DNA of 64,000 nucleotides from Anaeromyxobacter oryzae (lineage in GTDB: Bacteria; Myxococcota; Myxococcia; Myxococcales; Anaeromyxobacteraceae), in NCBI RefSeq assembly GCF_023169945.1, contig NZ_AP025591.1, positions 5,812,501 through 5,876,500 of the forward strand, written 5' to 3'. A program made the position numbers and the translations under genes. The notes under the pieces are model-generated. The model saw nothing but the letters and a program-made list of their open reading frames with translations, had not been told where the DNA came from and made no database searches. Every line of letters begins with the position of its first letter. The first letter of the stretch is position 1. Positions 23,505 through 32,330 of the stretch are shown one piece after another.

Positions 23505-24619
23505 CCGCGCACCTCCGCCAGCGGCGTGCCCTCGGCGATGCCGAGGGGCGGGTTCTCGACGACGCGCAGGTCGGGCGGCCAGGGCTTCCCGTCGTCCGGC
23601 GCGACCAGCGCCGCATCGCCGTCCTCTCCGAGCAGGCGCACCGGGAGGCCCCTGGCCTTCCCGTCCCGTCCAGCGACCCACACCGCGTACCCGCCGGCGC
23701 GCTGGACGAGCGCTGCGGACGGGACGCGCCACGTGTCGCGCTCGGCCCCGCGGGGGAGCTCGGCGCGCGCGAACGCGTTCGCGAGGAAGCGCCCCGCGGG
23801 GTTCGGGACCGAGAGCTCCACCGGCACGCGGTTCGTGGACGCGTCCACCGCCGGGACGACGACCGAGACGGTGGCGTCGCCACGCGCGCCGGTCACGGGG
23901 ACCGCGACGATCGCCCTCGCGCCGGGCCGGAGCTCGACGGCCTCCTCCTGCGTGAGGGACGTCTCGAGGACCAGCTCGCGGGTGGTCACGAGCGTCACGA
24001 CGGGGAGGCCGGCCGCGACGGCGATCCCGATCCCGTCCGGTACCTTCGTGACGACGCCGGGGAACGGGGCGACGAGCGCGTGGTGCGCGAGGTTCACGCG
24101 CGCCTGCTCGAGCTGCGCCTCGGCGGCCGCGAGCTGCGCGGCGGCCAGGTCGCGCTGGGCCCGCGCCTGGAACGCCTGCGCCTCCGACGCGCCGTCCTCC
24201 TGCCGCAGGCGCGCCACGCGCGAGTGCGCGTCGTCGGCGAGCGCGAGCTGCGCCTTCGCGGCCGCGACCGCGGCCTCCGCCTGCCGCCGCGCGGCCGAGG
24301 CCGCACCGTCGTCGAGCGCGGCCAGGAGCGCCCCCTCGCGCACCTCCTGCCCGCGCTTCACCGCGACGCGCAGCAGCGTGCCCGCGACGGAGAACGCGAG
24401 CGGCGAGGCCTGGCGCGCCCTGAGGGTGCCGGTGGCGGTCACCTTCGGCGCGAAGCGGACGCGCTCGGGGAGGGCGAGCCGCGCGGGCGCCGGAGCGGGC
24501 CCGGAGGTCTTCGCGGCGGCGCCTGGGGCCGGCGCGCTCGCGGCGGGTGGAGTCGCGCTCCCGCCGCGCTGGCAGGCCGCGAGGAGGAGGGCGAGGGCGG
24601 CGAGGTGGAGCCGAGGCAT
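23501..24619 (-). CDS. RND membrane fusion protein (lipoprotein adaptor)
   Basis: This 372-residue periplasmic adaptor starts with a lipoprotein signal (LALLLAACQRGG, lipobox LAAC, Cys at 16). The order is a lipoyl-like half, an Ala-rich coiled-coil hairpin of about 95 residues near 110-175 (AEAAVAAAKAQLALADDAHS), the second lipoyl half (LVAPFPGVVTKV), then beta-barrel and membrane-proximal domains. It joins the pump encoded just downstream to an outer-membrane channel. AAAGGA precedes the ATG. The TetR gene ends 26 bases upstream, so tetR, adaptor and pump form one operon. Confidence 0.93.
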   Translation of the reverse strand: MPRLHLAALALLLAACQRGGSATPPAASAPAPGAAAKTSGPAPAPARLALPERVRFAPKVTATGTLRARQASPLAFSVAGTLLRVAVKRGQEVREGALLAALDDGAASAARRQAEAAVAAAKAQLALADDAHSRVARLRQEDGASEAQAFQARAQRDLAAAQLAAAEAQLEQARVNLAHHALVAPFPGVVTKVPDGIGIAVAAGLPVVTLVTTRELVLETSLTQEEAVELRPGARAIVAVPVTGARGDATVSVVVPAVDASTNRVPVELSVPNPAGRFLANAFARAELPRGAERDTWRVPSAALVQRAGGYAVWVAGRDGKARGLPVRLLGEDGDAALVAPDDGKPWPPDLRVVENPPLGIAEGTPLAEVRG

Positions 24620-24645
24620 CGCGGGATCCTTTCGTGACTCTCGGG

Positions 24646-25362
24646 TCAGGGAGCAGGGCGGGGCGGGCGCCGCCGGCGCGCGGGAGATGCCGTCCGGGCG
24701 GAGGCGCGACGCGTGGACGCGGCGCGGGCGGGCGACGCCGGCTCGCGCATCCCCTCGTAGACGACGCGCAGGAAGGACCGGGTCCAGGCCAGGAGATCCG
24801 GCTTCCGCTCCATGTCGAGCATGCGGCGGGCGAGGCCGTCGTACGTGCCGACGATCACGTCGGCGACCACCGCCGGGTCGACGTCGGCGCGCATCCGGCC
24901 CGCGGCCTGCTTGTCGGCGATCCGGCGCGTCGTGAGCGCGTGCATCTGGCGGCGGAAGTCCTGGAGCAGCGCCGCGTACCGCGGCCCGCCCGAGTCGAGG
25001 ATCGCGAGCATGAAGCGGTGGCGCCAGAGCGCCTCGATGATCTCCGCGTCCACGTCGCACTCGAACTCGATCTGCTCCTCGACGAGCTCCGCGCCGCGCT
25101 CTCCCGCGTGCTCCAGCGCGAAGCGCTCCTCCGCGTCCTGGCGGCGCGCGACCTGGTCCGCCATGGCGCCGAAGAAGCGCTGGAGGAGCGCCTCGAACAC
25201 CTGCTCCTTCGTGTCGAAGTGCAGGTAGAAGGCGCCCTTCGACAGGCCGGCGCGGCGCGCGATGTCCTCGACGCGCGCGCCGGCCAGGCCGTGCGCCGCG
25301 AACTCGGTGCGCGCGGCGTCCAGGAGGCCCTCGCGGGCGGCGGGGTTCGGAGGACGAGCCAT
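24646..25362 (-). CDS. TetR family transcriptional regulator
   Basis: This 238-residue regulator has an N-terminal helix-turn-helix (residues 9-55; ARVEDIARRAGLSKGAFYLH) and an all-alpha ligand domain. The last 30 residues are Arg/Ser/Ala-rich and probably disordered. It leads the operon with the RND adaptor and pump and most likely represses it until a pump substrate binds. A perfect palindrome at 25406-25421, about 45 bases upstream of its ATG, is a good candidate operator. Confidence 0.93.
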   Translation of the reverse strand: MARPPNPAAREGLLDAARTEFAAHGLAGARVEDIARRAGLSKGAFYLHFDTKEQVFEALLQRFFGAMADQVARRQDAEERFALEHAGERGAELVEEQIEFECDVDAEIIEALWRHRFMLAILDSGGPRYAALLQDFRRQMHALTTRRIADKQAAGRMRADVDPAVVADVIVGTYDGLARRMLDMERKPDLLAWTRSFLRVVYEGMREPASPARAASTRRASARTASPARRRRPPRPAP

Positions 25363-25405
25363 GCGCCGACCGTAGCGGACCCGGCGCGAGCGCTGCAAGT
25401 GCAAA

Positions 25406-25421
25406 CTGACCGGCGGGTCAG
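25406..25421. promoter_or_regulatory. Candidate TetR operator
   Basis: CTGACC-GGCG-GGTCAG is a perfect 6+4+6 inverted repeat and resembles the TGACC/GGTCA half-sites of AcrR/TetR regulators. On the minus strand a TTGCAG box with TACGGT 18 bases on lies next to it, so binding would block the promoter of the tetR-RND operon. Confidence 0.6.
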
Positions 25422-25497
25422 AAACGAGTGGGGGCAGCGCATCGAGGGGGGAGCCTAGCGCGCCGGCGCCTGGCGCAGCGGGACGCACCCCGCTGCG

Positions 25498-26808
25498 CTA
25501 CGGCCGCGGCGGCGTCGGGATCGTGAACAGGAAGGTGGCGCCGCGGCCGGGCGCGGCCTCGACCCAGACGCGCCCGCCGTGCGCCTCGACGATGCCCTTC
25601 ACGATGAACAGGCCGAGCCCGTGGCCGCGCTTCTGGGTTCCGGCCGGTTGCCAGTAGCGGTCGAACAGGTGCTCGACGACCTCCGCGGCGATCCCGGGTC
25701 CGTCGTCCTGCACCGCGAACCGCAGGCCCTCGGGCGTGCGCTCCGCGCGGATCCGGATCCCGGCGCCGTCCGGCGAGAACTTCATCGCGTTCCCGACCAG
25801 GTTCGCGATCACCTGCACGATGCGATCCGGGTCCCACGAGACCGGCGGCAGGTCCCCCGGGACGAGCACCTCGAGGCGCTGGCCATGCTCCGCCGCGAGC
25901 GCCTCGAGCGGCTCCACCGCACGCGCCACGACGGACAGGGGCGTCTCGGGGCGCCGCTGGAGCTGCAGCCGCCCCGCCTCGATCCGCGCCAGGTCGAGGA
26001 GGCTGTCGATGAGCCGGTTCATGCCGCGAAGCGTGCGCTCGAGCTTTCCGAGCAGCACCTCGCCCTGCGCCTTCTTGGGCTCGTCGACGAGGCGCGCGAG
26101 CCGCTGGATGCCGAGCAGCATCGCCGCCATCGGGTTCTTGAGGTCGTGGGACACGATCGAGAGGGTGTCCTCGCGCGCCTGCACCGCACGCTCGACCTCC
26201 TCGAACAGCAGCGCGTTCTCGAGCGCCATGGCGGCGCGCGCGGCGAGGTCCTCGGCGAGCGCGAGGTCCGGCGGACTGTAACGGCGGGTCGACTCCGCGA
26301 ACGCGAGCGTCATCACGGCGCGCGTCCGCCCGCGGGCCCGGAGCGGCAGGATCAGGTACGAGCGCGGCCGGAGCCGTCGCAGCGCGACGAGATCCTCGGG
26401 CTCGCCGGGTGCGGGCGGCGGGACGGCCTCGACGAGCTGCGAGCGGCCGGTGGCGACCGCGCCGGCGACCCCCGCCGCAGCGCCGGGCGCGAGCGGGAAG
26501 GTCCGCGGGAGCGTGCGCGCGAGCGGCTCGAGGTCGGGGTTCCAGTGCTCGGCGGCGATCCGCTCGGCGTGCGCCTCTCGCACGAGGTCGACGAGGCACC
26601 AGTCGGCGAGGTGAGGCACCACGAGCTTCGCGAGGCGCCCGAGGGTCGCCTGGTGACCGCGGGCGTCCTCGAAGAGCGCCACCGTGAGGTGCGACAGGAA
26701 CGCGATCTGGCGCTGCGTCTCCTCGAGCTGCGCGCGCAGCGCCTCGTCGGGCGACGGTCGCGTCGCGGGGGTGGGCGCCTGGCCCGGAGGGAGGGGCGGG
26801 ACGGCCAT
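25498..26808 (-). CDS. GAF-domain sensor histidine kinase
   Basis: This 436-residue soluble kinase has a GAF-like sensor at about 50-205 and a HisKA domain with phospho-accepting H221 (IVSHDLKNPMAAM). The HATPase_c domain shows N box NLVGNAMKF, G1 DDGPGI and G2 GHGLGL. There is no membrane segment, so it senses a cytosolic signal. It lies 62 bases downstream of cheB on the same strand and may be the last gene of the chemotaxis-like operon. No stand-alone response regulator is adjacent, so its target could be the receiver domains of CheA or CheB. Confidence 0.92.
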   Translation of the reverse strand: MAVPPLPPGQAPTPATRPSPDEALRAQLEETQRQIAFLSHLTVALFEDARGHQATLGRLAKLVVPHLADWCLVDLVREAHAERIAAEHWNPDLEPLARTLPRTFPLAPGAAAGVAGAVATGRSQLVEAVPPPAPGEPEDLVALRRLRPRSYLILPLRARGRTRAVMTLAFAESTRRYSPPDLALAEDLAARAAMALENALLFEEVERAVQAREDTLSIVSHDLKNPMAAMLLGIQRLARLVDEPKKAQGEVLLGKLERTLRGMNRLIDSLLDLARIEAGRLQLQRRPETPLSVVARAVEPLEALAAEHGQRLEVLVPGDLPPVSWDPDRIVQVIANLVGNAMKFSPDGAGIRIRAERTPEGLRFAVQDDGPGIAAEVVEHLFDRYWQPAGTQKRGHGLGLFIVKGIVEAHGGRVWVEAAPGRGATFLFTIPTPPRP

Positions 26809-26870
26809 GCGCGGTCTTCGACTCTAGGCCGGAGAGCGGGGCGATGACAACCCGTGTCGCACCCGGGCGG

Positions 26871-27896
26871 TCACCCTCCGACCCACCGCACGAGCCGCTC
26901 CGGGATCGCGTCGGGCGGCAGCACGGCGTCCGCGAGCCCGGCCTCGACCGCGGCGCCGGGCATGCCGTGCACCGCGGAGGACGCCTCGTCCTGGGCCACG
27001 ATCCGACCACCGGCGGTCCGGAGGAGCCGCAGACCCTCGACGCCATCGCGCCCCATACCCGACAGGATGACGCCCACGCTGCCGACTCCGAACGCCGCCG
27101 CGACCGACTTGAAGAGGTGCGTGCCGGAGGGCCGGAAGCCGCTCACCGGCGGTGCATCCGAGAGCGCGATGCGCGCCCCGTCGCTCGACACGCCGAGGTG
27201 CCGGTCGTCCGGCGCGACGTAGACGGTCCCGGCGGCGAGGGGCTGGCCGTCGGTCGCCACGCGGACGGGCAGGGGTCCCGCCGACGCGAGCCAGCGCGCG
27301 AAGCCCTCGGCGAACCCGAGCGCGATGTGCTGGACGACGAGGATCGGCGCGGGGAAGGCGGCGGGGAGCCGCGCGAGGACGCGCTGGAGCGCGGCGGGCC
27401 CCCCGGTCGAGGCCGCGATCGCGACGACGCGCCCGCGCGGCCCGGAGCGAGGCGCCGGGACGGCGGTCGCGGGCGCGGCGGCGGCGGGGCGCCGGAGCAG
27501 CGCGACGCGGGACATCGCCTTGACCGTCGTGAGGAGGCGCCGCGCGTCCTCCGCGAACGCGGGCGACCCGGGGCCGCGCGGCTTCGGGAGGGCGGCGAGG
27601 GCGCCGGCCCCCAGCGCGCGCATCGAGAGCGTCACCTCGTTCACGTCGAGCGACGTGACGATCACGATGGGCGTCGGCCGCTCCGCCATGATGAGCCCCG
27701 TCGCCTGGATGCCGTCCATCGGCATCATCATCACGTCCATCGTGATGGCGTCCGGGCGGAGCCGCCGGACGGCCTCGACGGCCTCGGTCCCGTCGGCGGC
27801 CTGCCCGACGACCTCGATCTCCGGATCCGAGGACAGGATGCCGACGACCAGCTGCCGGGCGGTGGGCATGTCCTCGACGACGAGCACGCGGATCAT
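26871..27896 (-). CDS. cheB: Chemotaxis protein-glutamate methylesterase CheB
   Basis: This 341-residue protein has a receiver domain with phosphorylatable D54 (ITMDVMM), a short Ala/Pro linker near 135-155, and the methylesterase domain with catalytic S163 (AASTGGP), H190 (VVQHI) and D284 (GMGRDG). It removes methyl groups from the receptor encoded two genes upstream, opposite to CheR. It starts 4 bases after the cheA stop, so the genes are co-transcribed. Confidence 0.95.
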   Translation of the reverse strand: MIRVLVVEDMPTARQLVVGILSSDPEIEVVGQAADGTEAVEAVRRLRPDAITMDVMMMPMDGIQATGLIMAERPTPIVIVTSLDVNEVTLSMRALGAGALAALPKPRGPGSPAFAEDARRLLTTVKAMSRVALLRRPAAAAPATAVPAPRSGPRGRVVAIAASTGGPAALQRVLARLPAAFPAPILVVQHIALGFAEGFARWLASAGPLPVRVATDGQPLAAGTVYVAPDDRHLGVSSDGARIALSDAPPVSGFRPSGTHLFKSVAAAFGVGSVGVILSGMGRDGVEGLRLLRTAGGRIVAQDEASSAVHGMPGAAVEAGLADAVLPPDAIPERLVRWVGG

Positions 27897-27900
27897 GGGC

Positions 27901-30039
27901 TCACCCGAGGAGCTGCTCCAGCGTCTCGAGCAGGCTGCGCTGGTCGAAGGTGCTCTTCACGAGGTACGCGCTCGCGCCGCTCGCGAGCCCGCGGGCGCGG
28001 TCCGCCTCGGTCTCGCGGGCGGTGACGAGCACGACGGGGAGCCCGGCGAGCCGTGGTGACGCGCGGACGGCCTCGGTCAGGGCGAAGCCGTCGAGGCGCG
28101 GCATCTCCACGTCGGCGACGAGCGCGTCGGCGCCCTCCCGCTCGAGGATGGCCCAGGCCTCGTCGCCGTCCGCGGCGGTGGCGACGAGGTAACCCGCGCC
28201 CTCGAGGATCGACCGCTCCAGGGTCCGGGTGGTGGGCGAGTCGTCGACGAGCAGGACGCGGCGGCGCCGGCGCGGGGCATCGAGCGCGCGGTGGAGCGCG
28301 GTCGGGCCGCTCCGCCCGAGCGCCGTCGCGACGACCTCGGGCACGTGGAGGATGAGGGACACGGCGCCGTCCGGCAGGATCGCCGCCCCGGCGAGGTGAG
28401 GCGCGCGGCGCACCCGGGCGCCGAGGCCGCGGATCTGGAGCTCCTGCTCGGCGACCAGCGCCTCCACGGCCAGGGCGACGGGACGCCCGCCCGCGGCGAC
28501 CACCACGAGCGGCACGCTCGCCGCACGCGGCGGCGGCGGGGGCGCCGGGAGGCCCAGCACGTCCGCGAGCACCGCGACCGGCAGGGCCGCGCCGTCGACG
28601 ACGACGGTGTCCCGCCCGCCGATGGCGCGGACGTCCTCCGGGCGGCTCGCGACCACGCGCCGGAGGTGGCTCGCGGGCACGGCGAGCGTCTCGCCGCCCG
28701 CGCGGACGAGGAGGGCGCGGAGCGCCACGAGCGTGAGCGGGACGACCAGCTCGAACCGCGTCCCGGCGCCCGGCCGCGTCTCCACGTCGATCGAGCCCTG
28801 GAGCGCCTCGATGCCGGCGCGGACCGCGTCGAGGCCGACGCCGCGGCCGGAGACGTCGGTCACGGTGTGCGCGGTGCTGAAGCCGGGCAGGAACACGAGC
28901 CGGGCGAGCGCGCGCGGATCACGCTCGTCGGCGAGCCCGTCGCGGCGGGCCCGCGCCGCGATCGCCTCGAGGTCGAGGCCGCGGCCGTCGTCCTCGACCG
29001 AGACCTCCACCTCGCCGCCGCGGAGCAGCGCGGACACGACGATGCGCCCGCGCGCCGGCTTCCCCCGCGCGGTCCGGTCCGCCGGCGGCTCGACCCCGTG
29101 ATCGACCGCGTTCCGGACGAGGTGCAGCAGCGGGGCCCGGAGCGCCTCGGCGACCGCGCGGTCGAGGTGCACGTCGGCGCCCTGGAACACGACCTCGACG
29201 TCCTTCGCCGACGCGCGCGCGAGATCGCGCGCGGTCCGGTCCAGGCCGAGGCACGCGTCGCCGAACGGCACCATCCGGAGGGCGCGCAGCGCGTCCGCGA
29301 GCGGCTCCGCGGCGCCGTCCACGCGCCGGCGCGCCGCGGCCGCCTCGGCCGCGAGCCGGTCGAGGTCGGCCCGGAGGCGGTCGAGGCGGGCACGTTGCCG
29401 CTGCGAGATGGCGTGGAAAGGGCCGGACGGCTCGGCACGGGTGGCGGCGCGGAGCGCGCGCACGTCCCCCTCCCACTCCTGCTCCCAGCGCCGCACCGTG
29501 TCCTGGAGCGCGCCGATGTGGGCCCCCACGCCGTCGCTGGCGTGCCGCGCTGCGCGCAGCTCCGCCTCGAGGGCCTGGAGGCGGTCGAGGCGGTCGACGC
29601 CGAGCCGGATCGAGCCGAGCGCCGCGGGCGGCGCCGGCGCCGGGGGCTGGCCGGGCGCGAGCCGCGTGACGAGCGCGGCGAGCGGACCGCCGTCCAGGGC
29701 GCGCTGGTCGCGGAGACGCTGCGACGCCTCGTCGATGCCGTCCACCGCCTCGAGGAGCAGGTCGATCGTCGCGTGACCGGGCGCGGTCTGCGTCTCCCGG
29801 GCGGTCGCGAGGAGGCCTTCCATCCGCGCCGCGGCGGCCTCGATGAGCTCGACGCTCGCAGCGCGGGCCGAGCCCTTGACGCTGTGCACCGTCCGGAAGA
29901 GCCGGTGGAGCAGCTCGGCGCGCTCGTCCGGGCCGGCCCGCTCGAGGGACAGCAGGTCCGCCGTCAGCGAGCGGACGTGCTCCTCGAGCTCGGACAGGAA
30001 CGTCGCGCGCAGCTTCGCCTGGAGGCGGTCCGGATCCAT
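27901..30039 (-). CDS. cheA: Hybrid chemotaxis histidine kinase CheA with C-terminal receiver
   Basis: The 712 residues carry an Hpt domain with H52 (RTVHSVKGSARA), a dimerisation region, and an ATPase domain (LVRNAVDHGVE, VEDDGRGLD, GRGVGLDAVR). A CheW-like domain at about 450-590 and a receiver domain at 592-712 follow, with the phospho-acceptor Asp near 641 (VADVEMPRLDGF). This CheA-receiver fusion is the FrzE-like arrangement known from myxobacteria. It may replace or buffer a separate CheY, none of which is seen here. The gene lies 15 bases after the receptor gene and 4 before cheB. Confidence 0.94.
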   Translation of the reverse strand: MDPDRLQAKLRATFLSELEEHVRSLTADLLSLERAGPDERAELLHRLFRTVHSVKGSARAASVELIEAAAARMEGLLATARETQTAPGHATIDLLLEAVDGIDEASQRLRDQRALDGGPLAALVTRLAPGQPPAPAPPAALGSIRLGVDRLDRLQALEAELRAARHASDGVGAHIGALQDTVRRWEQEWEGDVRALRAATRAEPSGPFHAISQRQRARLDRLRADLDRLAAEAAAARRRVDGAAEPLADALRALRMVPFGDACLGLDRTARDLARASAKDVEVVFQGADVHLDRAVAEALRAPLLHLVRNAVDHGVEPPADRTARGKPARGRIVVSALLRGGEVEVSVEDDGRGLDLEAIAARARRDGLADERDPRALARLVFLPGFSTAHTVTDVSGRGVGLDAVRAGIEALQGSIDVETRPGAGTRFELVVPLTLVALRALLVRAGGETLAVPASHLRRVVASRPEDVRAIGGRDTVVVDGAALPVAVLADVLGLPAPPPPPRAASVPLVVVAAGGRPVALAVEALVAEQELQIRGLGARVRRAPHLAGAAILPDGAVSLILHVPEVVATALGRSGPTALHRALDAPRRRRRVLLVDDSPTTRTLERSILEGAGYLVATAADGDEAWAILEREGADALVADVEMPRLDGFALTEAVRASPRLAGLPVVLVTARETEADRARGLASGASAYLVKSTFDQRSLLETLEQLLG

Positions 30040-30054
30040 CGAGGGCTTCCGCCG

Positions 30055-31704
30055 CTAGGCGGCCACGCGCTCCGGCTCGGAGAGGAGGTGCGTGAGCTTC
30101 ACCGCGAGCGTCGAGAGGTCCTGGACGGCCTGCTCGGTCTGCCGGATCGCGGCGACCGTCTGGTCCGTCGTCTGCTTGACGTCGCGCATCGCCTGGTTGA
30201 TCTGCCCGAGGCCCTGCGCCTGCTGCACCGCGGTCGCCGAGATGTGCGTGGAGGTCTCCGCCATCTCCGCGATCGCCTCGGCGAGCAGGCGGATGTTGTC
30301 GCCCGCGCCGCGGGCGGCCTCGGTCGCCTGCGCCATCCCCTTCGAGTACTGCTCGGTCGACAGGACCGACTGCGTCGCCATCTTCTGGATCTCGCCCAGG
30401 ATGCGGCGCACCTCGACGGTCGCCTTCTTCGCCTGCTCCGCGAGCGACTTCACCTCCGCGGCGACGACGGAGAAGCCCTTCCCGTGCTCGCCCGCGCGAG
30501 ACGCCTCGATGGCGGCGTTGAGCGCGAGCAGGTTCGTCTGGTCGGAGATGTCGTTCACGAGGTTGATGATGTCGCCGACGGCCTGCGTCTGCTCGGCGAG
30601 GCGGACGATGCTCTCGGCGACGGAGTCGGCCTGCTCCTTCGCGGCCGTCATGGAGCTCACCGCCCGATCCACGGCGCGGCGACCGTCCTGGCCGATGCCG
30701 TCGGAGCGCTTCGCGGTCTCCGCCGCCGCCTGGGCGCGCTGCGCGGCCTGGGAGGACATCTGCGCCAGCTCCTCGACCACCGCGACGGTCTCCGTGACGG
30801 CGCCGGCCTGCTCCTGCGCGCCGGTCGCCTGCTGGTTCGTCGAGGTGACGATCTGGTTCGTGCCGGTCGCGAGGCGCGTCGCGGTCTCGCGCACCGCCGC
30901 GAGGAGCGCCTCGAGCTGGGCGCGCATCGACTTCTCCTTCTCGAAGCCGGCGCGGAGCTTGGCGGTCATCGTGTCGAAGGAGCGCCCGAGGGCGGCCACC
31001 TCGTCGTGGCCCGGCACGGCCGCGCGCGCCGTGAGATCGCCGCCCGCGAGCCGGTCGGCGGCGGCCGCGAGCTTGCGGACGCGGCGGGTGATCGCGCGGG
31101 TGACCGAGAGGACGAGGACGAGGACGACCGCGACCACGACCGCGAAGGCGACCTGGAGCGCCAGGAACGCGCGTACGCGCCGGCTCGTCACCTCGCCGGC
31201 GATCCGCACGTTGTCGCGCATCTGCGGCATGTACTCCTCGTGCCGCTCCCGGAGGCGGTCCAGGTCCGCCTGCGCGGCGGCGCGATCCGGCGTCGCCGCG
31301 ACCCGGGCGAGGAGCGGCCGGATCTCGTTCCGCCAGACGCCGTCGCGGGCCCGGATGGATCGGACCAGCTGCGGGTCCCGGATGGGGGCGATGCCGCGGA
31401 CGTCGTCGCCCTCGAGGAGGGTCCGGTAGCGGTCGTCCAGGTCCGCCATCGCCTGCGTGAGCTGGTTCTGCACCTCGGGGCGGCGGGCCGGCGGAACGTC
31501 GAAGAGGCGCTCCGCGAGATCGAGCACGCGATACCGGAGCACGCCGCCGTCGACGAGCTGCGCCGTCCATTCCTCCTCGCCGTGCAGGCCGGCGAGGATC
31601 CAGACGTTCAGCACGATGAGCAGCATCGCCGCCGTGAACAGGCCGAGGACCGACCCTCCGAGCCGGAGCCCGAGCGAGCGGGTCCAGCGCATCTCCTTCT
31701 CCAT
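30055..31704 (-). CDS. Methyl-accepting chemotaxis protein
   Basis: This 549-residue receptor has transmembrane helices at about 10-35 and 185-210. Between them lies a helical periplasmic sensor of about 150 residues; a HAMP domain (LAGGDLTARAAVPGHDE) and a long signalling coiled coil follow. The conserved hairpin tip reads SDQTNLLALNAAIEASRAGE. There is no C-terminal pentapeptide tether. The ATG at 31704 overlaps the cheW stop (TGATG). It is placed between cheW and cheA and is surely their cognate receptor. Output may be motility or, as for several myxobacterial Che systems, something else. Confidence 0.93.
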   Translation of the reverse strand: MEKEMRWTRSLGLRLGGSVLGLFTAAMLLIVLNVWILAGLHGEEEWTAQLVDGGVLRYRVLDLAERLFDVPPARRPEVQNQLTQAMADLDDRYRTLLEGDDVRGIAPIRDPQLVRSIRARDGVWRNEIRPLLARVAATPDRAAAQADLDRLRERHEEYMPQMRDNVRIAGEVTSRRVRAFLALQVAFAVVVAVVLVLVLSVTRAITRRVRKLAAAADRLAGGDLTARAAVPGHDEVAALGRSFDTMTAKLRAGFEKEKSMRAQLEALLAAVRETATRLATGTNQIVTSTNQQATGAQEQAGAVTETVAVVEELAQMSSQAAQRAQAAAETAKRSDGIGQDGRRAVDRAVSSMTAAKEQADSVAESIVRLAEQTQAVGDIINLVNDISDQTNLLALNAAIEASRAGEHGKGFSVVAAEVKSLAEQAKKATVEVRRILGEIQKMATQSVLSTEQYSKGMAQATEAARGAGDNIRLLAEAIAEMAETSTHISATAVQQAQGLGQINQAMRDVKQTTDQTVAAIRQTEQAVQDLSTLAVKLTHLLSEPERVAA

Positions 31705-32330
31705 CACGTCACCTCGGTGGACTGGCCCGCGCCGTCGACGACGAGCCGCGGGTCGCGCAGGATGGCGGCGCCGTCGAGCAGCACGACGCCGTCCGGGGTG
31801 AGCCCCCGGACGTATTCGGGGCGGCTCCGCGCCGGGGACTCCGGCGCGGAGGCGAGGCGGGCCGGGTCGACGGCGCCGAGATCGAGCACGGCGTCGACGA
31901 CGAGGGCGAGCTCGGCGCGCTCGGCGCCGAGCACCGCGAGGCGCGCCGGCGCCGCGGCGGACGGCGCGACGCCCAGCAGCCCCCGGATGTCGAGCACGTC
32001 GACGATCTCGCCGCGGAGGTTCGCGACGCCGGCGAGGAAGGGCGGAGCGCCCGGCAGCCTCGCGAGCCGAGGCGGCCGGACCACCTCGCGGACGTACTCC
32101 GCCTCGACCGCGTATCGCTCGTCGCCGAGCGTGAACCCGACGACGGCGAGGGTGCCGGCCGGCTCCCGCGCGCCGGGCGGCGGGGCGAGCGCTCGCGCCC
32201 GCGCGGCGAGGATCGCGCCAGCCTCGGCCCCCGAGGGCCGGTCGCCGCGGCGGACCGCCTCCGTCGCGCGCTCGAGGCGCGCGACGAGCGCGCCCCAGTC
32301 GATGGGCGCGTGGCGCCGATGGTCACTCAA
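31704..32330 (-). CDS. cheW: CheW-like coupling protein
   Basis: This 208-residue protein has an N-terminal helix of about 55 residues (LERATEAVRRGD) before a CheW SH3-like double barrel (VVGFTLGDERYAVEAEYVREV, LPGAPPFLAGVANLRGEIVDVLDI). It links receptor and CheA in signalling arrays. The extra N-terminal part is longer than in classic 150-160-residue CheW proteins. It overlaps cheR by four bases at its start and mcp by one base at its end. Confidence 0.93.
   Translation of the reverse strand: MSDHRRHAPIDWGALVARLERATEAVRRGDRPSGAEAGAILAARARALAPPPGAREPAGTLAVVGFTLGDERYAVEAEYVREVVRPPRLARLPGAPPFLAGVANLRGEIVDVLDIRGLLGVAPSAAAPARLAVLGAERAELALVVDAVLDLGAVDPARLASAPESPARSRPEYVRGLTPDGVVLLDGAAILRDPRLVVDGAGQSTEVT

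Noticed and set aside
20016..24935. Very long plus-strand open frame opposite the RND adaptor, pump and TetR genes
   Set aside because: Very high GC suppresses stop codons. The product is a low-complexity Arg/Glu/Asp/His sequence with no domain, while the minus strand encodes three clear families.
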